Source of the DNA: an uncultured Sphingorhabdus sp.
GTDB lineage: Bacteria > Pseudomonadota > Alphaproteobacteria > Sphingomonadales > Sphingomonadaceae
Assembly (NCBI GenBank): GCA_937944295.1
Contig: CALDZL010000078.1
Span: 1-36,745, forward strand
Direction: 5' to 3'
Length of the DNA: 36,745 nucleotides
The notes under the pieces are model-generated. The model saw only the letters and a list, made by a program, of their open reading frames with translations, was not told where the DNA came from and made no database searches. Position numbers and translations under genes: made by a program. Of the stretch, positions 26,169 to 34,730 are shown piece by piece; the stretch's first letter is position 1; every line of letters starts with the position of its first letter.

Positions 26169-28445
26169 TCAATCAAATTTCCCGTTTTTTGGGAATCCTG
26201 TCGGTGGCAACCGTCCTGCTGCGCCGCGCGCTGTGCGCCACAGTGACATATCGCTCTCTGTACGTGTTCGCCCGCTATCACCGCCCATAGCCCAGCTTAG
26301 CCCATTGCTCATTTTGAAACAAATAGCATCCGATAAACCGCCATCCTTATACCGTTGCAGCATGACGCCTTGCCCTTTGGCCAGTTCGGGCATTTCGCTT
26401 ATTGGAAATACAACCAATTTACGGTTTTCACCTATCACTGCAATATAAACATCACTATTATCGCTCAACTCAGGGACACTGCGAACAACTTTTAGTCGAG
26501 AACCACCTTTTTGATTAACCACTTGGCGGCCTTTTCGGGTTTCAGCAATTATATCATCCACCTTGGCAATAAAACCCTTGCCATTGGAAGACACCAACAA
26601 CAAACGACCATTAATTTGAGCATTCGTAAGTGCAATAATATCATTACCTGCTTCAATATCCACCATCGTGCCCAAGGGTTCACCAAAACCTCTAGCACCT
26701 GGCAATTTATCCGCCCCTAAAGTATAAAAACGCCCTGAAGCCGTTGCAATGAGCAATTTATCCGTGGTTTGCGCATGAAAAGCAAAGGCAGGTCCATCGC
26801 CTTCTTTGAATTTGAAATCACCATCCAGAGCGGCATGCCCTTTCATCGCTTTTATCCAGCCACGTTTTGACATGATAACTGTGATGGACTCTTTTTCAAT
26901 CATCGCCTCTAGCGGAATTTCACGCGGAGCGGATGCTTCAACTAATAATGTTCTGCGCGCACCTAAAATAGTATCCTGTGCATAATTTTTACGTAATTTC
27001 GCAATATCACGCTTTAATTGCGTACGTTGCCGCGCTGGACTATCAATTAATTTTACCAGCTCTTCGCGTTCTTTAAGCAGCGTTTCCTGTTCTGTTTTAA
27101 GCTCCATCTCTTCCAGCTTACGAAGCGAACGCAAACGCATATTCAATATAGCTTCGGTCTGACGGTCAGTGAGGTTAAATTCTGCCATCATAATCGGTTT
27201 TGGTTCATCTTCATTACGAATAATTTCAATGACGCGATCCAGATTTAAAAAGGCTATGATATAACCACCAAGCAATTCCAAACGGTCATCAATTTTGATG
27301 AGGCGGTAATTTGATTTACGCACCAAAACTTCGATTTGGTGGGCTAGCCAATGGCGCAGTAATTCCCCTATTCCCATCACATGCGGAGAACGATTAGCAT
27401 CCAAAACATTCATGTTGAGCGAGAAACGATTTTCTAAATCGCTCAATCGGAATAATGAATCCATCAACAAATCAGGGTCTACTGCACGGTTTTTGGGTTC
27501 TAACACCAATCGTATTTTATCATCTGATTCATCGCGAATATCGGCCAAAATTGGTAGTTTTTTATCAGCGATTAAATTGGCAATATTCTCAATTAATTTG
27601 CCTTTGGTCACTTGATAAGGAATTTCTGTAACAACAGCGACCCAAGCCCCACGCCCTTCCTCTTCTTTATGCCATTTGGCCCGCACCCGCATAGCCCCGC
27701 GCCCGCTCTCATAGGCTGCATCAATGACTTCCTTACTATCCACCAAAATTCCACCCGTTGCAAAATCAGGGCCTTTAATAATGTTCATAATATCGGCATG
27801 TTGGGCGGATGGATTCTCAATCAATAATGTCGCAGCATCTAATATTTCCGCAACATTATGCGATGGAATATTGGATGCCATCCCTACGGCAATACCCGAT
27901 GCTCCATTGGCCAATAGATTAGGCAACAAGCCTGGCATAACCTCAGGTTCTTCGTCCTCATCATTATATGTGGGTTTAAGATCAGCACCATTTTGATCAA
28001 GACCTGCCATTAATTCTATGGCCGTTTTGGTCAGCCGTGCCTCGGTGTAACGATAGGCGGCTGCATTATCACCATCAATATTACCAAAATTGCCCTGCCC
28101 GTCCACCAATGGATAACGCAATGAAAAGCTCTGTGCCAAACGCACCATCGCATCATAAACAGATTGGTCACCATGCGGATGATATTTACCGATAACATCA
28201 CCAACCACCCGCGCACATTTTTTATAACCCGAAGCAGGGTCTAATTTCAGCAAACGCATCGCCCAGAGTAATCTCCGATGCACGGGTTTAAGACCATCTC
28301 GCAAATCGGGTAAAGACCGCGCTGTAATCGTCGACATTGCATAGATGAGATAGCGTTCTGAAAGTGCTGCATCAAAAGGAGCATCTACGATTTGATCAAA
28401 GGGATCGTCAGAGGGTGTATCAGTGCGTTCAGTTATATCATTCAT
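26169..28445 (-). CDS. parC: DNA topoisomerase IV subunit A
   Basis: 758 residues, typical for alphaproteobacterial ParC. The winged-helix region GLKPVHRRLLWAMRLL is at residues 51-66, the quinolone-determining region HPHGDQSVYDAM at 89-100, and the active-site AAAYRYTEARL has catalytic Tyr133. Long coiled coil about 365-490. The C-terminal beta-pinwheel is present, but the GyrA-box characteristic of gyrase is not evident, which favours ParC over GyrA. With ParE it decatenates chromosomes. The stretch 26005-26168 after its stop is very AT-rich and has no clear terminator. Confidence 0.95.
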   Translation of the reverse strand: MNDITERTDTPSDDPFDQIVDAPFDAALSERYLIYAMSTITARSLPDLRDGLKPVHRRLLWAMRLLKLDPASGYKKCARVVGDVIGKYHPHGDQSVYDAMVRLAQSFSLRYPLVDGQGNFGNIDGDNAAAYRYTEARLTKTAIELMAGLDQNGADLKPTYNDEDEEPEVMPGLLPNLLANGASGIAVGMASNIPSHNVAEILDAATLLIENPSAQHADIMNIIKGPDFATGGILVDSKEVIDAAYESGRGAMRVRAKWHKEEEGRGAWVAVVTEIPYQVTKGKLIENIANLIADKKLPILADIRDESDDKIRLVLEPKNRAVDPDLLMDSLFRLSDLENRFSLNMNVLDANRSPHVMGIGELLRHWLAHQIEVLVRKSNYRLIKIDDRLELLGGYIIAFLNLDRVIEIIRNEDEPKPIMMAEFNLTDRQTEAILNMRLRSLRKLEEMELKTEQETLLKEREELVKLIDSPARQRTQLKRDIAKLRKNYAQDTILGARRTLLVEASAPREIPLEAMIEKESITVIMSKRGWIKAMKGHAALDGDFKFKEGDGPAFAFHAQTTDKLLIATASGRFYTLGADKLPGARGFGEPLGTMVDIEAGNDIIALTNAQINGRLLLVSSNGKGFIAKVDDIIAETRKGRQVVNQKGGSRLKVVRSVPELSDNSDVYIAVIGENRKLVVFPISEMPELAKGQGVMLQRYKDGGLSDAICFKMSNGLSWAMGGDSGRTRTESDMSLWRTARGAAGRLPPTGFPKNGKFD

Positions 28446-28455
28446 AATTTACCGA

Positions 28456-28654
28456 TTAGCATTGCCATTAAACGGTGAATAGAAAAAATATTTATCTAGC
28501 CGATTTGATGCGTTTTATCCGCATCTTATCCACTGTTAATTTGTGCATAAAATGGGTTTAGTTAGCATTGTTAGAGTAATGCACCAAAACTTCAGCCCAA
28601 CAATGTTTGCGCAAACAATCAATATCCCCTAAACGAACAGTCTATTTAGCATTG
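28456..28654 (+). promoter_or_regulatory. Three direct copies of TTAGCATTG in the parC-purC spacer
   Basis: TTAGCATTG occurs at 28456, 28562 and 28646 within the 258-bp divergent spacer. The copies are 106 and 84 bp apart, close to ten and eight helical turns, so all would face the same side of the DNA. This suggests a cooperative regulator, but could be chance in AT-rich DNA. The rest of the spacer has no gene. Confidence 0.35.
28604..28617. promoter_or_regulatory. Perfect 14-bp palindrome upstream of purC
   Basis: TGTTTGCGCAAACA, with a central CG as in LacI-family operators, 87 bp before the purC start. It resembles a LacI/PurR-type operator in design, but no regulator is known from this window. 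Confidence 0.45.
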
Positions 28655-28703
28655 AGTCTCTACCAGGTTCCAATGCATGGGATGTTACAATGATTGGAAT
28701 ACC

Positions 28704-29480
28704 ATGAACCGCCGCAAAATATACGAAGGCAAAGCCAAGATTTTATACGAAGGCCCAGAGCCAGGAACGATCATCCAATATTTCAAAGATGATGCAACAG
28801 CCTTTAATGCTGAAAAAAAAGGCACGATCAATGGCAAAGGCGTCATCAATAACCGCATTTCAGAACATGTTTTCACCCGTCTTTCACATATTGGCATTCC
28901 AACACATTTTGTACGCCGTCTTAATATGCGGGAACAGCTTGTAAAACAGGTAGAAATTGTTCCGATTGAAGTCATAGTTCGTAATGTTGCAGCGGGCTCA
29001 TTGACCAAAAGACTAGGCATTGAAGAAGGCACCACCCTGCCGCATACTTTGCTCGAATATTGTTACAAGGACGACGCTTTGGGCGATCCTCTAATCGCAG
29101 AAGAACATATCGCCTGCTTCAACTATGCGTCACAAGATGAAATGCAGGACATTTCAGCGATGGCTTTGCGCATCAATGATTTTATGTGCGGCATGTTTTC
29201 CGCTATTGGAATTAGGTTGATAGACTTTAAATTAGAATTTGGTCGCTTATTCGATGGTGATTTTTCACGCATCATTTTGGCCGATGAAATCAGCCCCGAT
29301 GGGTGCCGTTTGTGGGATATAGAGACCAATAAAAAGCTTGATAAAGACCGCTTTCGTAGAGATTTAGGCGGCGAAGAAGAAGCCTATCAAGAGGTTGCTA
29401 GGCGTTTAGGGCTATTGCCAGAAGAAAATGATGCCGAAGTGCTAGATATGGAACATCACCGTGCCAAAAAAGGCAAATAA
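28704..29480 (+). CDS. purC: Phosphoribosylaminoimidazole-succinocarboxamide synthase
   Basis: 258 residues from ATG 28704 ([12 protein letters not shown]). Nine further codons upstream are in frame but do not fit the family N-terminus. Key motifs: [11 protein letters not shown] near the start, KDDATAFN (about 29-36), the [12 protein letters not shown] signature (about 88-99) and DFKLEFGR (about 175-182) followed by ADEISPD. It condenses CAIR and aspartate to SAICAR in purine synthesis. It probably has its own promoter in the spacer shared with parC; purS and purQ follow after an M16 protease gene. Confidence 0.97.
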   Translation: MNRRKIYEGKAKILYEGPEPGTIIQYFKDDATAFNAEKKGTINGKGVINNRISEHVFTRLSHIGIPTHFVRRLNMREQLVKQVEIVPIEVIVRNVAAGSLTKRLGIEEGTTLPHTLLEYCYKDDALGDPLIAEEHIACFNYASQDEMQDISAMALRINDFMCGMFSAIGIRLIDFKLEFGRLFDGDFSRIILADEISPDGCRLWDIETNKKLDKDRFRRDLGGEEEAYQEVARRLGLLPEENDAEVLDMEHHRAKKGK

Positions 29481-29618
29481 GCTGATAATATATAATCAAA
29501 AATTTAGTAATATAATGAAAAACAAGCGTCTAAGAAGCAATCATTCGTTACAAAGCTATGTTCATAATGTAAACAAATAAATATAATTTTATGACTTGAA
29601 GTTATAATAAAAACATAG

Positions 29619-29635
29619 TTCATAGCGTCTATGAA
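29619..29635 (+). promoter_or_regulatory. Hairpin enclosing the M16 protease start codon
   Basis: TTCATAG-CGT-CTATGAA: a perfect 7-bp stem with a 3-nt loop that includes the ATG at 29631. No clear Shine-Dalgarno precedes the start. Such a structure could limit initiation. The remaining 29481-29618 spacer is AT-rich, with a TATAAT at 29603-29608 but no matching -35 box. Confidence 0.35.
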
Positions 29636-32609
29636 AAAACTTTTGTTAAGCCGCTTATTTGGCATATTCGCTCTCATATCAATTCCTCTCAATGCCCACG
29701 CATTACAAGCTCCAGATGGAGCAACACGCACAGCCGCATGGAATAGTGAAAAGTCTGAATATACGCCCGATAATAGCATTATTTATGGAAAATTAGACAA
29801 TGGCCTTACTTATGCCATTAAACCCAATAATCGCCCTCAAAATCAAATATTATTACGCATGGCAATTGATTTTGGTTCTGCAGCTGAAGCCAATAATGAA
29901 CTCGGCTTAGCCCATTTTATCGAACATATGGCTTTTAACGGGACTACCAATGTTCCAGAAGGCGAGATGATAAAAATATTGGAACGATTGGGCCTCTCAT
30001 TCGGGGCTGATACCAATGCATCGACAGGCTATACGCAAACCCAATATACGCTCAATATTCCCAATCTTGATCCTGAAACATTGGATCAATCGCTCTTTCT
30101 CATGCGCGAAACGGCCAGTGAAATATTGTTTAACCCAGAAGCCGTAGACCGAGAACGCGGAATTATATTAGAAGAAAAGCGTGTCAGAGAAAATTTCCAA
30201 GCGAGAAGCAGTAGAGCCTCGGTAGAATTATTTTACCCCGATACTTTTTATGAGACGCGCAATCCTATAGGTAGCGAAGAGATATTAAAAAATGCGCCTG
30301 CTAAGCGAATGAAAATCCTTTATAAACGCTATTACACCCCTGATCGCACAAAATTAGTCGTCGTAGGTCCCGTTGATCCTGTAAAAATCGAAAAAATGAT
30401 CGTTGAAAAATTCTCCTCTTGGCGAGGCGAGAGCCGATCACTGGGTGAATTTGATAGTTGCCAAGTGAATATAAAGCGAAAATCTGAGGCCGCTATTTTC
30501 TCACACCCTAAGATTGGTGAAACATTGAGCGCCAATCAATTTTTGAAAGATCATAAAAGAAGCGAAGGCATAGCGCGCAGCATTCTTTCATCCAAGATGA
30601 CAATTGCCAATGCAATCATTTCTAACCGCATTAACAAACAATTACGCGGCGAAGATACACCAATTTTAAGAGCAAATTTAAATTTTTCTCTCAACCTATG
30701 CGATCAATATGCAAGCATTGGCTATGGTGTATCGGGTAAAGATGGAAGCCGCAATGCAATGATACCCTTCATTCAAAAGCATATTAACAGTGCGCTTGCT
30801 TATGGATTTCAAAAAAATGAAGTTGATGAGATCATTAAAGCATTGGATAATCAAAGACGCAATGCCATTAAATCCGAAGCCACACGCCAAAGCTTTGGAT
30901 ATGCAGCTGCTTTATCAAGCCAAACCGAGAATGTTATCAATGACAGTCATCAAAGCTTGCAAACATGGCTGCAAGTAAAGCCTTTTTTGACGCCCGATGC
31001 CATCCACCGCGAGTTTCATCACTGGTTTAGCCAGCTTAATGAACCTCTATTTTTTCATACCACTAAAAATATCCATGCACAAAATATTGAGACCAATAGT
31101 GATGCAGCTGTTATTACTGAGGCTAAATTTGATATAGATACCAATGAGAGTGAAAAGACAGAATTACGCGAAACTGACAGAATAAAGATTGAGGAAATAA
31201 AGGCTAATCTAATATCATCATTCAAGAAAAGTCTATCCGAACCTGCCGATCCCATTGATGAAAAGAAAGAGGTTGTTTTCGCATATACAGATTTTGGGAA
31301 AGCAGGTAAAATTACAAGTGATAGCAGAATAGATGATCTTGATATTCGTACAGTGAGTTTTGAAAATGGCGTAAAACTTAATATCAAATCGACAGATTTT
31401 GAAGATAACCGCGTTCGCTATTCTTTTCGCATTGCAGGTGGTTCATTCCAATTAGGACCTAAAAATAGCATATTAACACAATTTATCAATCGAACGATAA
31501 CGACGGCTGCGCTTGGCAAACATGACATTGATGAATTACGGTCTGTCATCTTGGGTACGACGGCATCTCCTGGTATTGGTGTATCGACTACTTATTTTGG
31601 AAATTATGGAGCCGTTGCACCAAAAGATTTATTGCTACAGATGCAATTGCTGGCGGCCTATACAACCGATCCAGGGTATCGCGAAGAAGCCATTCGTCTG
31701 TTCAGACGCCCATTGGATGAAATATATAAAAGCTTAGATTCCACGCCTGGACGCGCTTTATCCATAGAGAGCAGCAAAATATTAAATGATCATGACCCCC
31801 GTTTTATATTTCCAGAACGCGAAGAATGGGACGAATTAAATTTTGATACAGTGCGCAATGCGCTGGGTAATGCACTACAAAGCAATGCATTAGAAATCGG
31901 AATAGTAGGCGATATATCTGAAGACGAGGCAATAAATGTTATAGCAAAAACATTTGGAGCGATGCCAATGCGCCAAACAAATATAATGGCCTATGACGAA
32001 CAGAGGGTCGCCAACTACTCAACTCAATATGGCACCTATACTATAAAACACAAAGGCGAGCCCGATCAGCTCGCTTGGCAGCGGGTTTGGAGTACGGATG
32101 ATGATAGCGATTTTAAACTTGAACTTACGATGGAATTACTGGCTGATATTATCAGTTTAAACCTCACCGAAGAATTACGCGAAAAATTAGGCGCCACCTA
32201 TAGCTCGAGCGTTAGATCTTCCATGAGCAGCATTTATAAAGGGCGCGGTAGTTTTTCTATTGGTACATCGGGGGATATTGAAAAATTAGATTTGATCGAA
32301 CAAACTGTCGAGGGCGTCGTCGCAGATGTGATTGCCAATATGCCTGAGCAAGATATTTTTGAACGCGCGCGCAAACCTCAATTTGAGAGTTATAAAGACT
32401 GGCGCCTTCGTAACGGTACATGGGTAAGTATTGTTGATACTGCGCAAAGCGAAAAAATTTGGCTGGATAGGTTTCTCATCAATGAAAAAACCTATCGTTC
32501 TATCACACGTGAAGATATTTGGAACGCTGCTAAGAAATATTTAACGCGCAGTTCATTTACATTTCGCTCTATTCCAGAAGGCTTTACCTTACAAAGCGAA
32601 AAAGACTAA
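29631..32609 (+). CDS. Periplasmic M16 family zinc metalloprotease
   Basis: 992 residues, a two-half M16 (pitrilysin/PqqL-type) protease. A signal peptide of about 25 residues ends near NAHALQA. The inverted zinc motif HFIEH lies at residues 95-99 (His95, Glu98, His99), and the third ligand is probably Glu175 in DREIR-like AVDRERGIILEEKR, 76 residues after His99 as in the family. The C-terminal half (about 570-985) is an inactive M16 domain with the LNLTEELREKLGATYSSSV segment (R/Y substrate-anchoring motif). It probably degrades peptides in the periplasm. It sits between purC and purS without an evident functional link. Confidence 0.93.
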   Translation: MKKLLLSRLFGIFALISIPLNAHALQAPDGATRTAAWNSEKSEYTPDNSIIYGKLDNGLTYAIKPNNRPQNQILLRMAIDFGSAAEANNELGLAHFIEHMAFNGTTNVPEGEMIKILERLGLSFGADTNASTGYTQTQYTLNIPNLDPETLDQSLFLMRETASEILFNPEAVDRERGIILEEKRVRENFQARSSRASVELFYPDTFYETRNPIGSEEILKNAPAKRMKILYKRYYTPDRTKLVVVGPVDPVKIEKMIVEKFSSWRGESRSLGEFDSCQVNIKRKSEAAIFSHPKIGETLSANQFLKDHKRSEGIARSILSSKMTIANAIISNRINKQLRGEDTPILRANLNFSLNLCDQYASIGYGVSGKDGSRNAMIPFIQKHINSALAYGFQKNEVDEIIKALDNQRRNAIKSEATRQSFGYAAALSSQTENVINDSHQSLQTWLQVKPFLTPDAIHREFHHWFSQLNEPLFFHTTKNIHAQNIETNSDAAVITEAKFDIDTNESEKTELRETDRIKIEEIKANLISSFKKSLSEPADPIDEKKEVVFAYTDFGKAGKITSDSRIDDLDIRTVSFENGVKLNIKSTDFEDNRVRYSFRIAGGSFQLGPKNSILTQFINRTITTAALGKHDIDELRSVILGTTASPGIGVSTTYFGNYGAVAPKDLLLQMQLLAAYTTDPGYREEAIRLFRRPLDEIYKSLDSTPGRALSIESSKILNDHDPRFIFPEREEWDELNFDTVRNALGNALQSNALEIGIVGDISEDEAINVIAKTFGAMPMRQTNIMAYDEQRVANYSTQYGTYTIKHKGEPDQLAWQRVWSTDDDSDFKLELTMELLADIISLNLTEELREKLGATYSSSVRSSMSSIYKGRGSFSIGTSGDIEKLDLIEQTVEGVVADVIANMPEQDIFERARKPQFESYKDWRLRNGTWVSIVDTAQSEKIWLDRFLINEKTYRSITREDIWNAAKKYLTRSSFTFRSIPEGFTLQSEKD

Positions 32610-32683
32610 AGAATATATCTTGAATGACAATGGGCGCTGTTATATTCGCCAAACATAAACAAGTGTGTGGGGCGATAGATTCT

Positions 32684-32914
32684 ATGAAAATTAAAGTATT
32701 TGTGACTTTGAAAAATGGCGTGCTTGATCCCCAAGGAAAAGCCATCCACCATGCCCTAGAGGGACTAGGTTTTAGAGGAATCAATGATGTGCGTGCTGGC
32801 AGGTTAATCGAATTAGATACCGATGAAAATATTAGCGATGAAAATGTGCAAGATATGTGCAGAAAATTACTCGCCAATACCGTCATTGAAGATTTTGAAA
32901 TAGAACGTAATTAA
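32684..32914 (+). CDS. purS: FGAM synthase subunit PurS
   Basis: 76 residues from ATG 32684 (MKIKVFVTLKNGVLDPQGKA), the recognisable PurS N-terminus. A longer reading from 32624 is not supported by the family. GLGFRGINDVRAGRLIELD is the central motif. PurS bridges PurL and PurQ in the formylglycinamidine ribonucleotide synthase complex. A separate purS means PurL should be the small form; purL itself is not in this window. purQ follows after 42 bp. Confidence 0.95.
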   Translation: MKIKVFVTLKNGVLDPQGKAIHHALEGLGFRGINDVRAGRLIELDTDENISDENVQDMCRKLLANTVIEDFEIERN

Positions 32915-32956
32915 TCCATTACCATCATCGAAATTTGGGCATAGAAAGCATTAATC

Positions 32957-33619
32957 ATGAAAGCTGCCGTCATTCAATTTCCAGGCTCTAATTGTGATCG
33001 CGATATGAAAGTGGCGCTCGAACATATCATGGGTGCTGATACTATAGTGCATTGGCATGGAGATGCTGACTTACCCGAGGACATAGAGTTTATCGCTATC
33101 CCTGGTGGTTTTTCTTATGGGGATTATCTTCGTTCAGGTGCAATGGCGGCGCGGTCACCCGTTATGAAAGCCATTATCAAAGCGGCTAATCGCGGTGTTC
33201 CCACCCTTGGAGTTTGCAACGGATTTCAAATTTTAACCGAGAGCGGACTATTACCAGGCGCTTTAATGCGCAATGCAAGCCAAAATTTCATATGCCGCGA
33301 TGTTCAATTGCGTGTTAATAATGACACTATGTTTACCAAATGCTATGCTGATGGTGAGACTATTTCAATCCCTGTTGCGCACCATGATGGTAATTATTTT
33401 GCGGATGAAGCGACCATCAAAACATTAGAAGATAATAATCGAATTGCCTTCCGATATTTTGAAGATGTTAATGGATCACAAGACGATATTGCTGGAATTA
33501 CTAATGAGAATGGCAATATATTAGGAATGATGCCCCATCCAGAGCGCGCCATTGATGTCAAACATGGCGGCATTGATGGGCAAAAATTATTCCATGCACT
33601 CATCAAAAAATTGGCATGA
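32957..33619 (+). CDS. purQ: FGAM synthase glutaminase subunit PurQ
   Basis: 220-residue class I glutamine amidotransferase. GVCNGFQIL contains the nucleophile Cys87, and HPERA contains His194 and Glu196 of the triad. It starts with the expected [14 protein letters not shown], and [13 protein letters not shown] (50-62) is typical. It releases ammonia from glutamine for PurL. The next gene on the plus strand is missing; the convergent membrane protein gene ends 1 bp away. Confidence 0.97.
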   Translation: MKAAVIQFPGSNCDRDMKVALEHIMGADTIVHWHGDADLPEDIEFIAIPGGFSYGDYLRSGAMAARSPVMKAIIKAANRGVPTLGVCNGFQILTESGLLPGALMRNASQNFICRDVQLRVNNDTMFTKCYADGETISIPVAHHDGNYFADEATIKTLEDNNRIAFRYFEDVNGSQDDIAGITNENGNILGMMPHPERAIDVKHGGIDGQKLFHALIKKLA

Positions 33620-33620
33620 G

Positions 33621-33974
33621 TTAATTTTTCTTTGCATGAATACTCCACTGCTCTGCTTCTTTTTTCTTGCGACTAACATAGGGTAGAAAACCAATAAATA
33701 AGGTCAATATTGTAGGCCACAACATTGTGCTAAACATATCTTTCCAATGCTCAATCCAAACTGGACCAGTAATATGATAGGCTATCGCTTGGTGATCTAG
33801 CCATTCTCCGGTTATCGCCGCTAATAAAGCACCGAGCCAAGCGACAAAACGCGCGCCGCGCCATCGCCATAATAGCCATATTAATAGGAAAATAGCCATT
33901 CCAACATGGACATGCATCGCATCCCTAGACAATAGGGTCAGCTCGATAATGAATCTTTTAAAATCATGAAACAT
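33621..33974 (-). CDS. Small membrane protein, unknown function
   Basis: 117 residues with three hydrophobic segments at about 20-37, 42-56 and 84-101, and a short basic C-terminus. The MHVHVGMAIFLLIWLLWR start and the TMLWPTILTLFIGFLP end recall small VanZ-like sphingomonad membrane proteins often found near YhhQ genes, but I do not recognise a defined family. It starts 14 bp after the YhhQ gene and is probably co-transcribed with it. Confidence 0.65.
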   Translation of the reverse strand: MFHDFKRFIIELTLLSRDAMHVHVGMAIFLLIWLLWRWRGARFVAWLGALLAAITGEWLDHQAIAYHITGPVWIEHWKDMFSTMLWPTILTLFIGFLPYVSRKKKEAEQWSIHAKKN

Positions 33975-33988
33975 ATTATAAACTCACC

Positions 33989-34717
33989 CTATATCTTGGT
34001 CTGAAACGGTGTGAAATTGGTATCATGGTCAAAAACGTCAATATGCTCGCGCGCTTTTAAGAATGACACTGCCTTATAGGTCAAAGGTGTTAACAAAATC
34101 TCCCATCCCAATTTTAATAACCAATTGGTTATCATAACGATGCAAATAGTTTGCATTTCCCATTTGCCAAAAAAGGCGAGCGGATAAAAGATCAAACTAT
34201 CTACGCCCTGCCCTGCAAATGTAGAGCCAATGGTACGCGACCATAAATGCTTACCTTCAGTCCATATTTTCATGCGCGCCATGACATAACTATTCACAAA
34301 TTCCCCAGCCCAAAACGCAGTTATAGAAGCAAAAACAATACGCGGGACTTGACCAAAAACTTCCTTATAGGCGGCTTGCCCAGTCCAACCATCAGCAGGC
34401 GGTAATGTCACAACGACCCAGCTCATAAAGGCCATGAATATAAGGGCCGCAAAACCAACCCATATCACCCGCCTCGCCCGCGCATAGCCATATACCTCAG
34501 TCAATATATCGCCAATGACATAACCAATCGGGAAAAATAATATCCCTGCTCCATAGATATAGCTCTCATCAAATAAGGTTATGTAAGTCTGTTTTGCCGC
34601 GCCCAAAACATTGGAAAGCAATAATATGGTTACAAATGCGGCCATTACATAGTCATAATAATATAGTTGCGCACTTGGTGTTGCGCTATTGATAGGCGAT
34701 TCTGATATTTTTTTCAT
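33989..34717 (-). CDS. yhhQ: Queuosine precursor transporter (YhhQ family)
   Basis: 242 residues with six membrane helices. YhhQ/QPTR signatures: GAGILFFPIGYVIGDILTEVYGYARARRVIW (about 56-86), VNSYVMARMKIWTEGKHLWSRTIGSTFAGQGVDSLIFYPLAFFG (about 142-185). Members import preQ0/preQ1 for tRNA queuosine modification. No queuosine biosynthesis or tgt gene is in the window. It is the first gene of a two-gene minus-strand unit that starts just left of the tRNA-Arg. Confidence 0.93.
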   Translation of the reverse strand: MKKISESPINSATPSAQLYYYDYVMAAFVTILLLSNVLGAAKQTYITLFDESYIYGAGILFFPIGYVIGDILTEVYGYARARRVIWVGFAALIFMAFMSWVVVTLPPADGWTGQAAYKEVFGQVPRIVFASITAFWAGEFVNSYVMARMKIWTEGKHLWSRTIGSTFAGQGVDSLIFYPLAFFGKWEMQTICIVMITNWLLKLGWEILLTPLTYKAVSFLKAREHIDVFDHDTNFTPFQTKI

Positions 34718-34730
34718 AATATCGCATTAG

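Noticed and set aside
26169-28445. Gln in the ParC HPHGDQS motif as acquired quinolone resistance
   Set aside because: Alphaproteobacterial ParC proteins commonly have Gln at this place as far as I recall, so it is lineage sequence and not a resistance mutation.
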